A DNA stretch of 7,845 nt from Deltaproteobacteria bacterium RBG_16_54_18. GTDB taxonomy: Bacteria > Desulfobacterota > B13-G15 > RBG-16-54-18. A program made the position numbers and the translations under genes. The notes beneath the pieces are model-generated. The model saw nothing but the letters and a program-made list of their open reading frames with translations. It did no database searches and was not told the origin of the DNA. Position 1 is the first letter of the stretch, and each line of letters opens with the position of its first letter. Of the stretch, positions 1-6,732 are shown in pieces. The stretch covers positions 1-7,845 of the forward strand of contig MGQT01000106.1 of the NCBI GenBank assembly GCA_001797935.1, given 5' to 3'.

Positions 1-2
1 AG

Positions 3-3000
3 TATTGTCCGTTAGAGGTATGCAGTGAATACAACGAGGGGCTGACCAGCCGCAAGGCCATCTTTATCAAGTACCCCCAGGCCATCCCCTCAACGCATGT
101 GATCGACAGGAAGGATGCCCCCTGTACCGCCCGGTGCCCTGTCCATCTCGATGTCAGGGAATATGTGGGGGCCATCGCTGCCAAAGCGTTCACCCGCTCC
201 CTGGAGATCATCAGCGAGAAGCTCCCCTTCCCGGGGATCATCGGGAGGATCTGTCCTCATCCCTGCGAGGAGCAGTGCCTGCGGGGCACCAGGGTCGATG
301 AGCCCCTGTCCATCTGTGCCTTGAAGCGGTTCGTGGCCGATAGGGAGGTCCGGCACGGGAAGGGGCGTTCCCCGATCCCGCCTGAGCCTCAGTATCGGGA
401 ACAGGTGGCTGTGGTCGGGGGAGGGCCCGCAGGGTTGACGTGCGCCCTTGACCTGGCACGGCGGGGCTATCGGGTGACGATCTTCGAGGCCCTCCCCTCC
501 TTGGGAGGCATGCTGCGGGTGGGCATTCCTGATTATCGCCTTCCGCGGGATGTCTTGGACCGGGAACTTCAGGCAGTCCTCGATCTCGGCGTGGAGGTTC
601 GAACCGATACCCGCATCGGGAAGGACATCCCTTTTGCCGCCCTCCTCGGGAAGATGGGTTACCAGGCCGTCTTTCTCGGCATGGGGGCCCATCGAGGCAT
701 GAAGCTCGGGGTCCCTGGGGAGGAGGCCGAGGGGGTATATCCGGGGGTGGATTTCTTGCGGGATCTTAATCTCGGCCGAGGGGTAAAGGCCCACGGGAAG
801 GTGGCAATCATCGGTGGGGGGAATGTGGCCATCGATGCAGCCCGCTGTGCCCTGAGGATGGGGGCCGACAAGGCGACCATCTTTTATCGCCGTGCCAGGC
901 GTGAGATGCCCGCCAGTGCCGAGGAGATAGAGGCCGCTCTGAAAGAAGGGGTGGATATCCGTTTCTTGACGGCCCCCACACGGGTCGTGGTTTCGAACGG
1001 ACGGGTTGTGGGGCTGGAGTTGATCAGGATGAAGCTGGGGGAGGCGGATGCCACGGGCCGCAGAAGGCCCATTCCCGCCGAGGGCACTGAGTTCACGGCA
1101 CCCGTCGATATGCTCATCCCTGCCATCGGTCAGGAGGTCGTCATGCCCTTTGACCCTGCCGAGGAGGGGATCGGGGTCACCGCGAGGGGGACCATCCAGA
1201 TCGATTCCCTGACCGGCGCCACGACGCTCGCTGGCGTATTTGCCGGGGGTGATGCGGAGACGGGGCCGGGGATCGCCATTGAGGCCATCGCCGGTGGTCA
1301 ACGGGCGGCCATCTCCATCCACCGCTTTCTCCGGGGCATAGACCTCGCAGCGGGGAGGGAGGAGGCGGATCGGCTTGTTGTCGAGGATGTGCCGCCGGGG
1401 ATCCCTTATGAGGGGCGCCAACGGGGTAGCACCCTTCCCGTAGCCGAGCGCACCAGGGCCTTTCGAGAGGTTGAGGCTGGGTTCACCGAGCAAGAGGCAA
1501 TCACCGAGGCTCGGCGGTGCCTCAACTGCCGCCAGTGCCTCGGCTGCGGAATCTGTCTGGAGGTGTGCGAGCCCGGGGCTATCGACTACTCCCAGCAGGA
1601 TACGATCATGGAGCTCGAGGTAGGCTCGGTGATTCTCGCCCCGGGCTTCGACGAGTATGATCCGCACGAGCGAGGGGAATATGGCTACGGCCGTTATGCC
1701 AATGTGGTGACGAGCATCGAGTTCGAGCGGATGCTGAGCGCCACCGGTCCCTTTAACAGCACGGTGATGCGTCCCTCGGATGGTGATATACCGCAGAAGA
1801 TCGCCTTCATCCAGTGTGTCGGCTCCCGGGACCATGAGCACGACTACTGCTCCTCGGTCTGCTGCATGTATGCCACCAAAGAGGCCATCATTGTCAAAGA
1901 GCATATCGATTTCATCGAGCCCACCATCTTCTACATAGACATCCGGGCCTTTGGCAAGGGGTTTGATGCCTACTACGAGCGGGCCCGGCAGGAGCAGGGG
2001 ATCAGGTACATCCGCTCCATGGTCTCCAAGGTGCGAGAGGACCCGACGAGCAAAGACCTGTGGATCACCTACGTGGGTGAGGATGGAGCGCTGAAGAGCG
2101 AGGCGTTTCAGATGGTGGTCCTCTCGGTGGGATTGAGGCCTGCCAAGGGATCCCGTGAGCTGGCCGCGCGGCTGGGGGTTGCGCTGGAACCGAACGGGTT
2201 CTGCGCCACCGTCCCCTCTGCGCCGGTCGCCACGTCTCGGAAAGGGATCTATGTCAGCGGTGCCTTTCAGGGTCCCAAGGACATACCCGAGACCGTGGCC
2301 CAGGCCAGCGGGGCTGCGGCCTTCGCCATGGAGCCCATCGCCTCGCAGAGGGGCACACTCCTCAAGCACGAGGAATATCCCCGAGAGCGAGATGTGAGCG
2401 GGGAGGAACCGAGGATCGGGGTCTTTGTCTGTCACTGCGGGGTCAACATCGGGGCGGTGGTGGATGTGCCGGCGGTGCGGGAGTACGTCAAGACCCTCCC
2501 CCACGTGGTCTATGCCGAGGACAACCTCTTCACCTGTTCCCAGGACACCCAAGAGCGGATCAGAAAGGTGATACAGGAAAAGGGGCTTAACCGGGTCGTC
2601 GTTGCCTCCTGTTCTCCCCGGACCCATGAGCCTCTCTTTCGCCAGACCTTGCGGGAGGAAGGGCTCAACCCCTATCTCTTCGGGATGGCCAACATCCGCG
2701 ATCAATGTTCCTGGGTCCACATGCACCATCCGGAAGAGGCCACGGAAAAGGCCAAGACATTGGTGAGGATTGCCGTGGCCAACGCCGGCTTGTTGCAATC
2801 GTTACCGATGCAGCGCCTTCCCATCAGAAAGAGGGGGCTGGTGATCGGCGGCGGGGTGGGCGGGGTGGCCGGGATGACGGCGGCCCTGGGGCTCGCCAAG
2901 CAGGGTTTTGAGGTATTTTTGGTGGAACAGGAGGCGGGGTTGGGCGGGGAGCTGCGCCACCTCTCCTATACCCTGAGCGGAGATGACCCCCACGAGTATC

Positions 3001-4106
3001 TGCAGGAGCTCATCACCCAGGTGACGGGGCATGATGCCATCCAGGTGATCACCAATGCCGAGGTGGTGGACCATGCGGGGACCGTCGGGAATTTCGTCAC
3101 GGGTATCATGATAGGACCCACCATGACCTACCGAAAGTTGGAGCATGGGATCACCATCATGGCCACGGGGGGGGAGGAGTATAAACCCCACGAGTATCTC
3201 TACGGCGAAGACCCCCGCGTGCTCACCCAGCGGGAGCTGGAGGAGCGGGTGGCCAGCCAAGAGGTGGACCCCGCTTCCCTGCAGCGGGTCGTGATGATCC
3301 AGTGCGTCGGTTCACGGACGCCGGAGAGGCCTTATTGCAGCCGCATCTGCTGTTCCGTGGCCATCAAGAACGCCTTAAAGCTCAAGGAGATGAACCCGGC
3401 ACTGGATGTCCATATTCTCTATCGGGATATCAGGACCTATGGCCTCCTGGAGCACTACTATACCCGCGCCAGGGAAGCGGGGGTGATCTTTACCCCCTAC
3501 CAACCCGAGGAACCTCCCCGCGTGGAGGCCACTGAAACGGGGGTGCACGTGCGCACGAGAGATATCCACCTGAAGGGAGAATTGAGCCTCGAGGCCGATC
3601 TGGTGGTGCTCAGTGCGGGCGTCATCCCACGGGAGAACGAAGAACTGGCCGCCCTGTTCAAGGTCCAGCGGACCATGGAGGGGTTCTTCCTCGAGGCCCA
3701 TATGAAGCTGCGGCCGGTGGACTTCGCCACCGATGGTGTGTACCTGTGCGGATTGGCGCACTCCCCCAAACTGATAGGGGAGAGCGTTTCGCAGGCCGCC
3801 GCGGCGGTGGCGCGGGCCTGCACCATTCTCTCCAAGGACGAGCTGGAGGTGGGGGGCGTTGTGGCCCGCGTCGATACGGAAAAATGCGCTGCCTGTCTCA
3901 TCTGTATCAGGGCGTGTCCCTATAATGTCCCCCTTATCAACGCAGAGGGGGTTTCTGAGATCAACGCCGCCCTGTGTCATGGATGCGGCTCATGCGCGGC
4001 AGAATGCCCGCAGAAGGCGATCGAACTCCAGCACTATCGCGACGAGCAGATTATCGCGCAGGTGAACGCCCTTGTGGCAGCAGGAGGTAGTGGTGGCAGC
4101 GTTTGA
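3..4106 (+). CDS. hdrA: Large HdrA-type FAD/iron-sulfur oxidoreductase with inserted GltD-like module (5' partial)
   Basis: Heterodisulfide-reductase subunit A-like flavoprotein, probably the cytoplasmic electron-transfer or bifurcation subunit of a methylenetetrahydrofolate reductase complex. The frame is open from the left edge, so the start lies upstream; the GTG at 99 is internal because conserved HdrA sequence (CPLEV..EYNEGL..RKAI..YPQAIP) precedes it. In fragment residues (codon at 3 = 1; 1367 aa): the end of an HdrA ferredoxin insert (C2); a GltD/NfnB-like module with iron-sulfur cysteines C41, C45, C84, C88, C92, FAD motif GGGPAGL 139-145 and NAD(P) motif GGGNVA 271-276; a six-cysteine cluster 506-522; a first HdrA core with IQCVGSR 603-609 and C616/C620/C621; a second HdrA half with HCG (C810, C812), C845, C870, C902, a GxGxxG FAD motif at 949-954, and IQCVGSR again at 1099-1105; and a C-terminal 2[4Fe-4S] ferredoxin, C1295-C1335. 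The position equivalent to 902, which I recall as a selenocysteine site in some HdrA proteins, is an ordinary TGT cysteine. Large HdrA-like proteins of this kind (sometimes called HdrL) are known from sulfate reducers. It overlaps mvhD by 14 nt. Family certain; exact partner and electron donor inferred. Confidence 0.93.
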   Translation, partial: YCPLEVCSEYNEGLTSRKAIFIKYPQAIPSTHVIDRKDAPCTARCPVHLDVREYVGAIAAKAFTRSLEIISEKLPFPGIIGRICPHPCEEQCLRGTRVDEPLSICALKRFVADREVRHGKGRSPIPPEPQYREQVAVVGGGPAGLTCALDLARRGYRVTIFEALPSLGGMLRVGIPDYRLPRDVLDRELQAVLDLGVEVRTDTRIGKDIPFAALLGKMGYQAVFLGMGAHRGMKLGVPGEEAEGVYPGVDFLRDLNLGRGVKAHGKVAIIGGGNVAIDAARCALRMGADKATIFYRRARREMPASAEEIEAALKEGVDIRFLTAPTRVVVSNGRVVGLELIRMKLGEADATGRRRPIPAEGTEFTAPVDMLIPAIGQEVVMPFDPAEEGIGVTARGTIQIDSLTGATTLAGVFAGGDAETGPGIAIEAIAGGQRAAISIHRFLRGIDLAAGREEADRLVVEDVPPGIPYEGRQRGSTLPVAERTRAFREVEAGFTEQEAITEARRCLNCRQCLGCGICLEVCEPGAIDYSQQDTIMELEVGSVILAPGFDEYDPHERGEYGYGRYANVVTSIEFERMLSATGPFNSTVMRPSDGDIPQKIAFIQCVGSRDHEHDYCSSVCCMYATKEAIIVKEHIDFIEPTIFYIDIRAFGKGFDAYYERARQEQGIRYIRSMVSKVREDPTSKDLWITYVGEDGALKSEAFQMVVLSVGLRPAKGSRELAARLGVALEPNGFCATVPSAPVATSRKGIYVSGAFQGPKDIPETVAQASGAAAFAMEPIASQRGTLLKHEEYPRERDVSGEEPRIGVFVCHCGVNIGAVVDVPAVREYVKTLPHVVYAEDNLFTCSQDTQERIRKVIQEKGLNRVVVASCSPRTHEPLFRQTLREEGLNPYLFGMANIRDQCSWVHMHHPEEATEKAKTLVRIAVANAGLLQSLPMQRLPIRKRGLVIGGGVGGVAGMTAALGLAKQGFEVFLVEQEAGLGGELRHLSYTLSGDDPHEYLQELITQVTGHDAIQVITNAEVVDHAGTVGNFVTGIMIGPTMTYRKLEHGITIMATGGEEYKPHEYLYGEDPRVLTQRELEERVASQEVDPASLQRVVMIQCVGSRTPERPYCSRICCSVAIKNALKLKEMNPALDVHILYRDIRTYGLLEHYYTRAREAGVIFTPYQPEEPPRVEATETGVHVRTRDIHLKGELSLEADLVVLSAGVIPRENEELAALFKVQRTMEGFFLEAHMKLRPVDFATDGVYLCGLAHSPKLIGESVSQAAAAVARACTILSKDELEVGGVVARVDTEKCAACLICIRACPYNVPLINAEGVSEINAALCHGCGSCAAECPQKAIELQHYRDEQIIAQVNALVAAGGSGGSV
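4082..4087 (+). promoter_or_regulatory. Ribosome binding site that sets the mvhD start
   Basis: A perfect AGGAGG lies inside the 3' end of hdrA, 5 nt before the GTG at 4093. It is also upstream of another in-frame GTG at 4090, but the 2-nt spacing there is too short. It supports starting mvhD upstream of the in-frame UGA rather than at the internal ATG at 4171, where no comparable motif is correctly spaced. Confidence 0.75.
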
Positions 4107-4551
4107 ACCCCAGATCGTGGCCATCTGCTGTGAGCACTGAGCTTACAGCGCGGCGGACCTGGCAGGTTCGATGAGGCTCGATTATCCCCCCAATGTCAAG
4201 ATCGTGCGGGTCCCCTGCACCGGGAAGGTCGACCTGCTCCATATCCTCAAGGCCTTTGAACAGGGGATGGATGGGGTCTATGTGGCGGGATGTCTGGAGG
4301 GTGAATGCCACTTCCTCAGGGGGAATTTACGGGCCAAGAAGCGGGTGGGGCACGTGAAGCGGATCCTCGCCGCCCTGGGGATCAACCCCGAGAGGATCCA
4401 GATGTATAACCTCTCGGCGGCCATGGGGGGGAGATTTGTGGAGATCGCTCGGGAGATGACGGGAAAGGTCAGGGCCTTGGGTCCGAGTCCTATCAAGACC
4501 GGGAAGGGGAGGGAATTTGTCGAGGGACAAGGAGAGGAGAAAAAGCAATGA
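4093..4551 (+). CDS. mvhD: MvhD/FrhD-type iron-sulfur electron-transfer subunit, selenoprotein (UGA = Sec at 4138-4140)
   Basis: Delta-type subunit that passes electrons to HdrA in Mvh-Hdr complexes and in MetVF-Hdr-MvhD reductases; a small [2Fe-2S] cytoplasmic protein. Read from GTG 4093 it has 152 residues, near the usual size of about 140. The start is MAAFEPQIVAICCEH, then UGA (residue 16), then AYSAADLAGSMRLDYPPN. Family members normally read like CCxxC-[SA]-Y-x-x-AD-x-AG here, so the UGA replaces the third cysteine of a conserved metal-binding motif (C12, C13, U16). The remaining conserved cysteines are C42 (VPCTGKVD) and C67/C72 (VAGCLEGECHF). UGA elsewhere in this window is an ordinary stop (hdrA, mvhD and metV all end in it), so general recoding is unlikely. 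A hairpin begins at the UGA (see SECIS entry). MvhD/VhuD selenoproteins are known in methanococci and have been predicted in bacteria. The gene overlaps hdrA by 14 nt and metV by ATGA. The alternative is a single-base error or nonsense change from TGC/TGT. Confidence 0.9.
4138..4180 (+). promoter_or_regulatory. Candidate bacterial SECIS element for mvhD
   Basis: Hand folding from the UGA gives a two-part hairpin. The lower stem pairs UGAGC (4138-4142) with GCUCG (4176-4180), 5 bp with one U-G pair at the base, and includes the UGA itself as in E. coli fdhF. After an internal loop, the upper stem pairs CGGACCU (4154-4160) with AGGUUCG (4164-4170), 7 bp with one G-U pair, closing a GGC triloop at 4161-4163. 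The apical G is 21 nt after the UGA, within the spacing typical of bacterial SECIS elements, which have a G in a small apical loop. The element would recruit SelB with Sec-tRNA. Folding energy was not computed. Confidence 0.72.
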
Positions 4552-5219
4552 TCGTTGCGCAGGCTAAACCCATTGAGGATATCGTCACGATGATCGATCG
4601 GTACGATAAGATCATCCTGGCCGGGTGCAAGGCATGCGTTGCCGTCTGCGCAGCCGGGGGGGAGAAGGAAGTCGGTATCCTGGCTTCGGCCATCACGTTG
4701 GCCAGAAAGAGGGACGGCAGGGCAATAGAGATCCGGGAGGTGACCTTGGAGCGACAGTGCGACCCGGAGTATGTGGAGCAGATCAGGGGCTTTGCCGGTG
4801 ATTACCAGGCCGTCCTGTCCATCGCCTGCGGGGTGGGGGTCCAGTATATGGCCGAGCACTACAAGACAATCCCTGCCTTGCCTGGTCTCAATACCTCCTT
4901 TATGGGTGGGTCCCTCGAGCAGGGTGTCTGGAGCGAGCGGTGTCAGGGATGCGGGCAATGTATCCTGCACCTCACCGGCGGGATCTGCCCCGTCACCCGC
5001 TGTTCCAAGAGCCTGTTTAACGGTCCGTGCGGCGGTTCCTCAAAGGGGAAGTGCGAGGTAAGCCCCGAGATGGAATGCGGCTGGCAGCTCATCATCGACC
5101 GCCTCAAGGCATTGGGGGAGTTTGAGAACAGGTTTACCGAGCTCTTCCCCATTAAGGATTGGTCAACGAGCAGAGATGGGGGACAGAGAAAGATCACGAG
5201 GGAGGATATGAAGGCATGA
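4548..5219 (+). CDS. metV: MetV, zinc/iron-sulfur partner subunit of methylenetetrahydrofolate reductase
   Basis: MTHFR_C-type cysteine-rich protein (223 aa) that pairs with MetF in the reductase of acetogens and other anaerobes using the Wood-Ljungdahl pathway; cytoplasmic. The N-terminal domain has C27-x2-C30-x3-C34 (GCKACVAVC) and an ACGVGVQ segment around 93-99. The C-terminal domain has C132-x2-C135-x2-C138, then ICPVTRC (C147, C152), the family signature LFNGPCGGSSKGKCE (C161, C169) and C177. These cysteines suit iron-sulfur and/or zinc binding; the cluster types cannot be told from sequence alone. The ATG at 4548 overlaps the mvhD stop as ATGA and is preceded by a purine-rich ribosome site near 4531-4540. 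The stop overlaps the metF start in the same way. The family call is secure; the direct contact with MvhD/HdrA is inferred from gene order and from the MetVF-HdrABC-MvhD complex known in Moorella. Confidence 0.92.
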   Translation: MIVAQAKPIEDIVTMIDRYDKIILAGCKACVAVCAAGGEKEVGILASAITLARKRDGRAIEIREVTLERQCDPEYVEQIRGFAGDYQAVLSIACGVGVQYMAEHYKTIPALPGLNTSFMGGSLEQGVWSERCQGCGQCILHLTGGICPVTRCSKSLFNGPCGGSSKGKCEVSPEMECGWQLIIDRLKALGEFENRFTELFPIKDWSTSRDGGQRKITREDMKA

Positions 5220-6139
5220 AGACAGGAAGCCGTCTGGAGAAGGTCTTGGAGAAGGGCGCATTTGCCGTTACCTCGGAGTGCGGCCCTCCCCGTGGGGCCG
5301 ATCCCGATGTCATTCGCGAAAAAGGAAAACTCTTGGAGGGCGTCGTCGATGCAGTGAACATCACCGACTGTCAGACCTCCGTGGTCAGGATGTCGAGCCT
5401 CTCCGCCTGTCTTATCCTCAAGGAGATGGGGTTTGACCCCATCCTCCAGATGGTCACGAGGGACCGCAACCGCATCGCCATCCAGAGCGATGTCTTGGGG
5501 GCAGCCGCCTTAGGGATCAACAATATCCTCTGTCTGTCCGGAGACCATCAGCGTTTTGGCGACCACCCCCAGGCCAAGAACGTCTATGATATAGACTCCA
5601 TTCAGCTCATCATGACGGTGAAAAAGATGAGGGATGAGAAAAAGTTTCTTAATGACCAAGAGATGACGAAGGCCCCGGTGCTTTTTATCGGGGCGGCGGA
5701 GAATCCCTTTGCCGACCCCCTTGAGATCAGGGCCCTCAGGCTGGCCAAGAAGGCTGCGGCTGGGGTGGAGTTTATCCAGACCCAGTGCATCTTTAACCTG
5801 GATCGCTTTGCCGAGTGGATGCGGGAGGTGGTCGATATGGGGCTCCACGAAAAGGTCGCGATCCTGGCCGGCGTCACCCCGCTTAAGTCCGTCGGCATGG
5901 GAAAGTATATGAAGAGCCAGGTGCCGGGGATGGACGTGCCCGATGCCGTCATTGAAAGGCTCAAGGGGGTGCCGAAGGAGAAACAGGGTGCAGAGGGGAT
6001 AAAGATCTGTATCGAGACCATCCAGCGCTTACGGGAGATGAAGGGGGTGAGGGGCGTCCACATCATGGCCATTGAGTGGGAGGAAAAGGTCAGTGAGATA
6101 GCGAAAGGAGCTGACCTGCTTCCGAGGCCGAAGGTATAA
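5216..6139 (+). CDS. metF: Methylenetetrahydrofolate reductase catalytic subunit MetF
   Basis: FAD-type TIM-barrel enzyme reducing 5,10-methylene-THF to 5-methyl-THF, the last step of the methyl branch before transfer to the corrinoid protein (or to methionine synthase). The protein is 307 aa, usual for bacterial MetF without a regulatory C-terminal domain. Visible family features are TSECGPPRGADP near the N terminus (E21 aligns with the conserved Glu of the E-x-x-PPR motif), VNITDC at 47-52, LSGDH with D110 in the position of the flavin-site Asp of the family, and FIQTQCIFNLDRF in the second half. I chose ATG 5216 because it overlaps the metV stop (ATGA), has GGAGG at 5201-5205 ten nt upstream, and gives the family's usual N terminus; a TTG at 5159 would add 19 residues that overlap metV and look unrelated. 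Coupled to MetV and next to HdrA/MvhD, so it likely works in an electron-bifurcating or ferredoxin/NAD(P)H-linked complex rather than as a simple NADH enzyme; that is inference. Confidence 0.95.
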   Translation: MKTGSRLEKVLEKGAFAVTSECGPPRGADPDVIREKGKLLEGVVDAVNITDCQTSVVRMSSLSACLILKEMGFDPILQMVTRDRNRIAIQSDVLGAAALGINNILCLSGDHQRFGDHPQAKNVYDIDSIQLIMTVKKMRDEKKFLNDQEMTKAPVLFIGAAENPFADPLEIRALRLAKKAAAGVEFIQTQCIFNLDRFAEWMREVVDMGLHEKVAILAGVTPLKSVGMGKYMKSQVPGMDVPDAVIERLKGVPKEKQGAEGIKICIETIQRLREMKGVRGVHIMAIEWEEKVSEIAKGADLLPRPKV

Positions 6140-6167
6140 CAAATAAAAAAAAGAGGGGTGAGGCACA

Positions 6168-6551
6168 ATGGCGAAAAAGGTCTTGATAGTTGACGATGAT
6201 CCTGATCTGGTGGAGGCTGTTTCCACTATCCTGGAAAGCAAGGGGTATGCGGTGGCCAAGGCCTATGGCGGGGTTGAGGGGCTGAAAAAGGCCCGGACCG
6301 AGAACCCCGATCTTATCGTCCTCGACGTGATGATGCCGGACAAGGATGGGTATGAGGTCTGCAAGGAGCTGAAGGCCGACAAGAAGTATCACGCTATCCC
6401 CATCCTCTTGCTCACCGCCGTTGTCTCGCATATACCTACCACCAAGTACACGCATCAGATGGGGATGGATATGGAGGCTGATGACTACATGGACAAACCG
6501 GTGGAACCCAAAGAGTTGGTCAAAAGGGTGGAAACCCTTATCGCTAAATAG
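6168..6551 (+). CDS. Single-domain response regulator (receiver only)
   Basis: A 127-aa CheY-like receiver with no output domain. Conserved residues are the acidic pocket D9/D10/D11 (IVDDDPD), phospho-acceptor D53 (IVLDVMMPDKDG), T83 (LLLTA) and K110 (DYMDKPVEP). Between T83 and K110 there are 26 residues (VVSHIPTTKYTHQMG...EADDYMD), about five more than CheY has between its equivalent Thr and Lys, so the beta4-alpha4-beta5 region is enlarged. It follows metF after 28 nt, with an A-rich leader and a strong ribosome site (GAGGGGTGAGG within 6153-6163), and is probably on the same transcript. With no DNA-binding domain it would act by protein contact or as a phosphorelay intermediate, perhaps with the kinase downstream. 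A specific link to the reductase is positional inference only. Confidence 0.93.
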   Translation: MAKKVLIVDDDPDLVEAVSTILESKGYAVAKAYGGVEGLKKARTENPDLIVLDVMMPDKDGYEVCKELKADKKYHAIPILLLTAVVSHIPTTKYTHQMGMDMEADDYMDKPVEPKELVKRVETLIAK

Positions 6552-6687
6552 TGGAGTCCTGTTGCACCGCGACATCTCCCGTTTTACTCCCCAACCTTTA
6601 GATTCTTAATGAGGGGATGACGCAGAGCGACAGGGACCCCGTTGTCCTCAGAAATCATATTGAGGTGCGGGGCCGCCATTCAGATTT

Positions 6688-6702
6688 TGCCGCCTTGCGG
6701 CA
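6688..6702 (+). repeat. Perfect small inverted repeat (hairpin)
   Basis: TGCCGC, loop CTT, GCGGCA gives a 6-bp perfect stem with a triloop. It is not followed by a T-run, so it does not look like a classic intrinsic terminator. It could be an operator half-site pair or an mRNA structure. Short repeats like this also arise by chance in G+C-rich DNA. Confidence 0.35.
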
Positions 6703-6703
6703 T

Positions 6704-6732
6704 GATGTCCTTAAAAGATTTAAAGGAGCATC
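6704..6732 (+). repeat. Imperfect inverted repeat upstream of the hybrid kinase gene
   Basis: GATGTCCTT (6704-6712) pairs with AAGGAGCATC (6723-6732): nine base pairs with one bulged G, around a 10-nt A/T-rich loop. It directly follows the hairpin at 6688-6702 and lies about 40 nt before the kinase start. It could be a leader structure or a regulator site; no known family is recognised. Confidence 0.35.

Noticed and set aside
99..101. GTG at 99 as the true start of the HdrA-like gene
   Set aside because: The frame is open to the left edge and the 32 upstream codons encode conserved HdrA residues (CPLEV, EYNEGL, RKAI, YPQAIP), so the gene begins outside the window.
90..2798. A 902-codon open frame on the minus strand opposite hdrA
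   Set aside because: Its translation is rich in Pro, Gly, Arg, His and Asp with no recognisable domain. The opposite strand has continuous HdrA/GltD motifs over the same span, so this is an antisense shadow of a G+C-rich gene.
4104..4106. The hdrA stop UGA as a second selenocysteine codon
   Set aside because: The frame after it shows no HdrA-like residues and soon meets another stop; the protein already ends after its C-terminal ferredoxin as expected.
4171..4551. A 126-aa MvhD starting at ATG 4171
   Set aside because: It would lack the conserved CCxxU/C motif that is plainly encoded just upstream in frame. It has no well-placed ribosome site, and the ATG lies in the descending side of the SECIS hairpin.
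5159..5215. TTG 5159 as an upstream start for MetF
   Set aside because: The extra 19 residues overlap the coding end of metV and do not resemble MetF. ATG 5216 has GGAGG at good spacing and the typical ATGA overlap.
6552..6566. Possible sigma-54 promoter (GG ... TTGCA)
   Set aside because: The GG and GC dinucleotides are one base too close (11 instead of 12 between their starts) and the -24 element lacks the CAC of the consensus.
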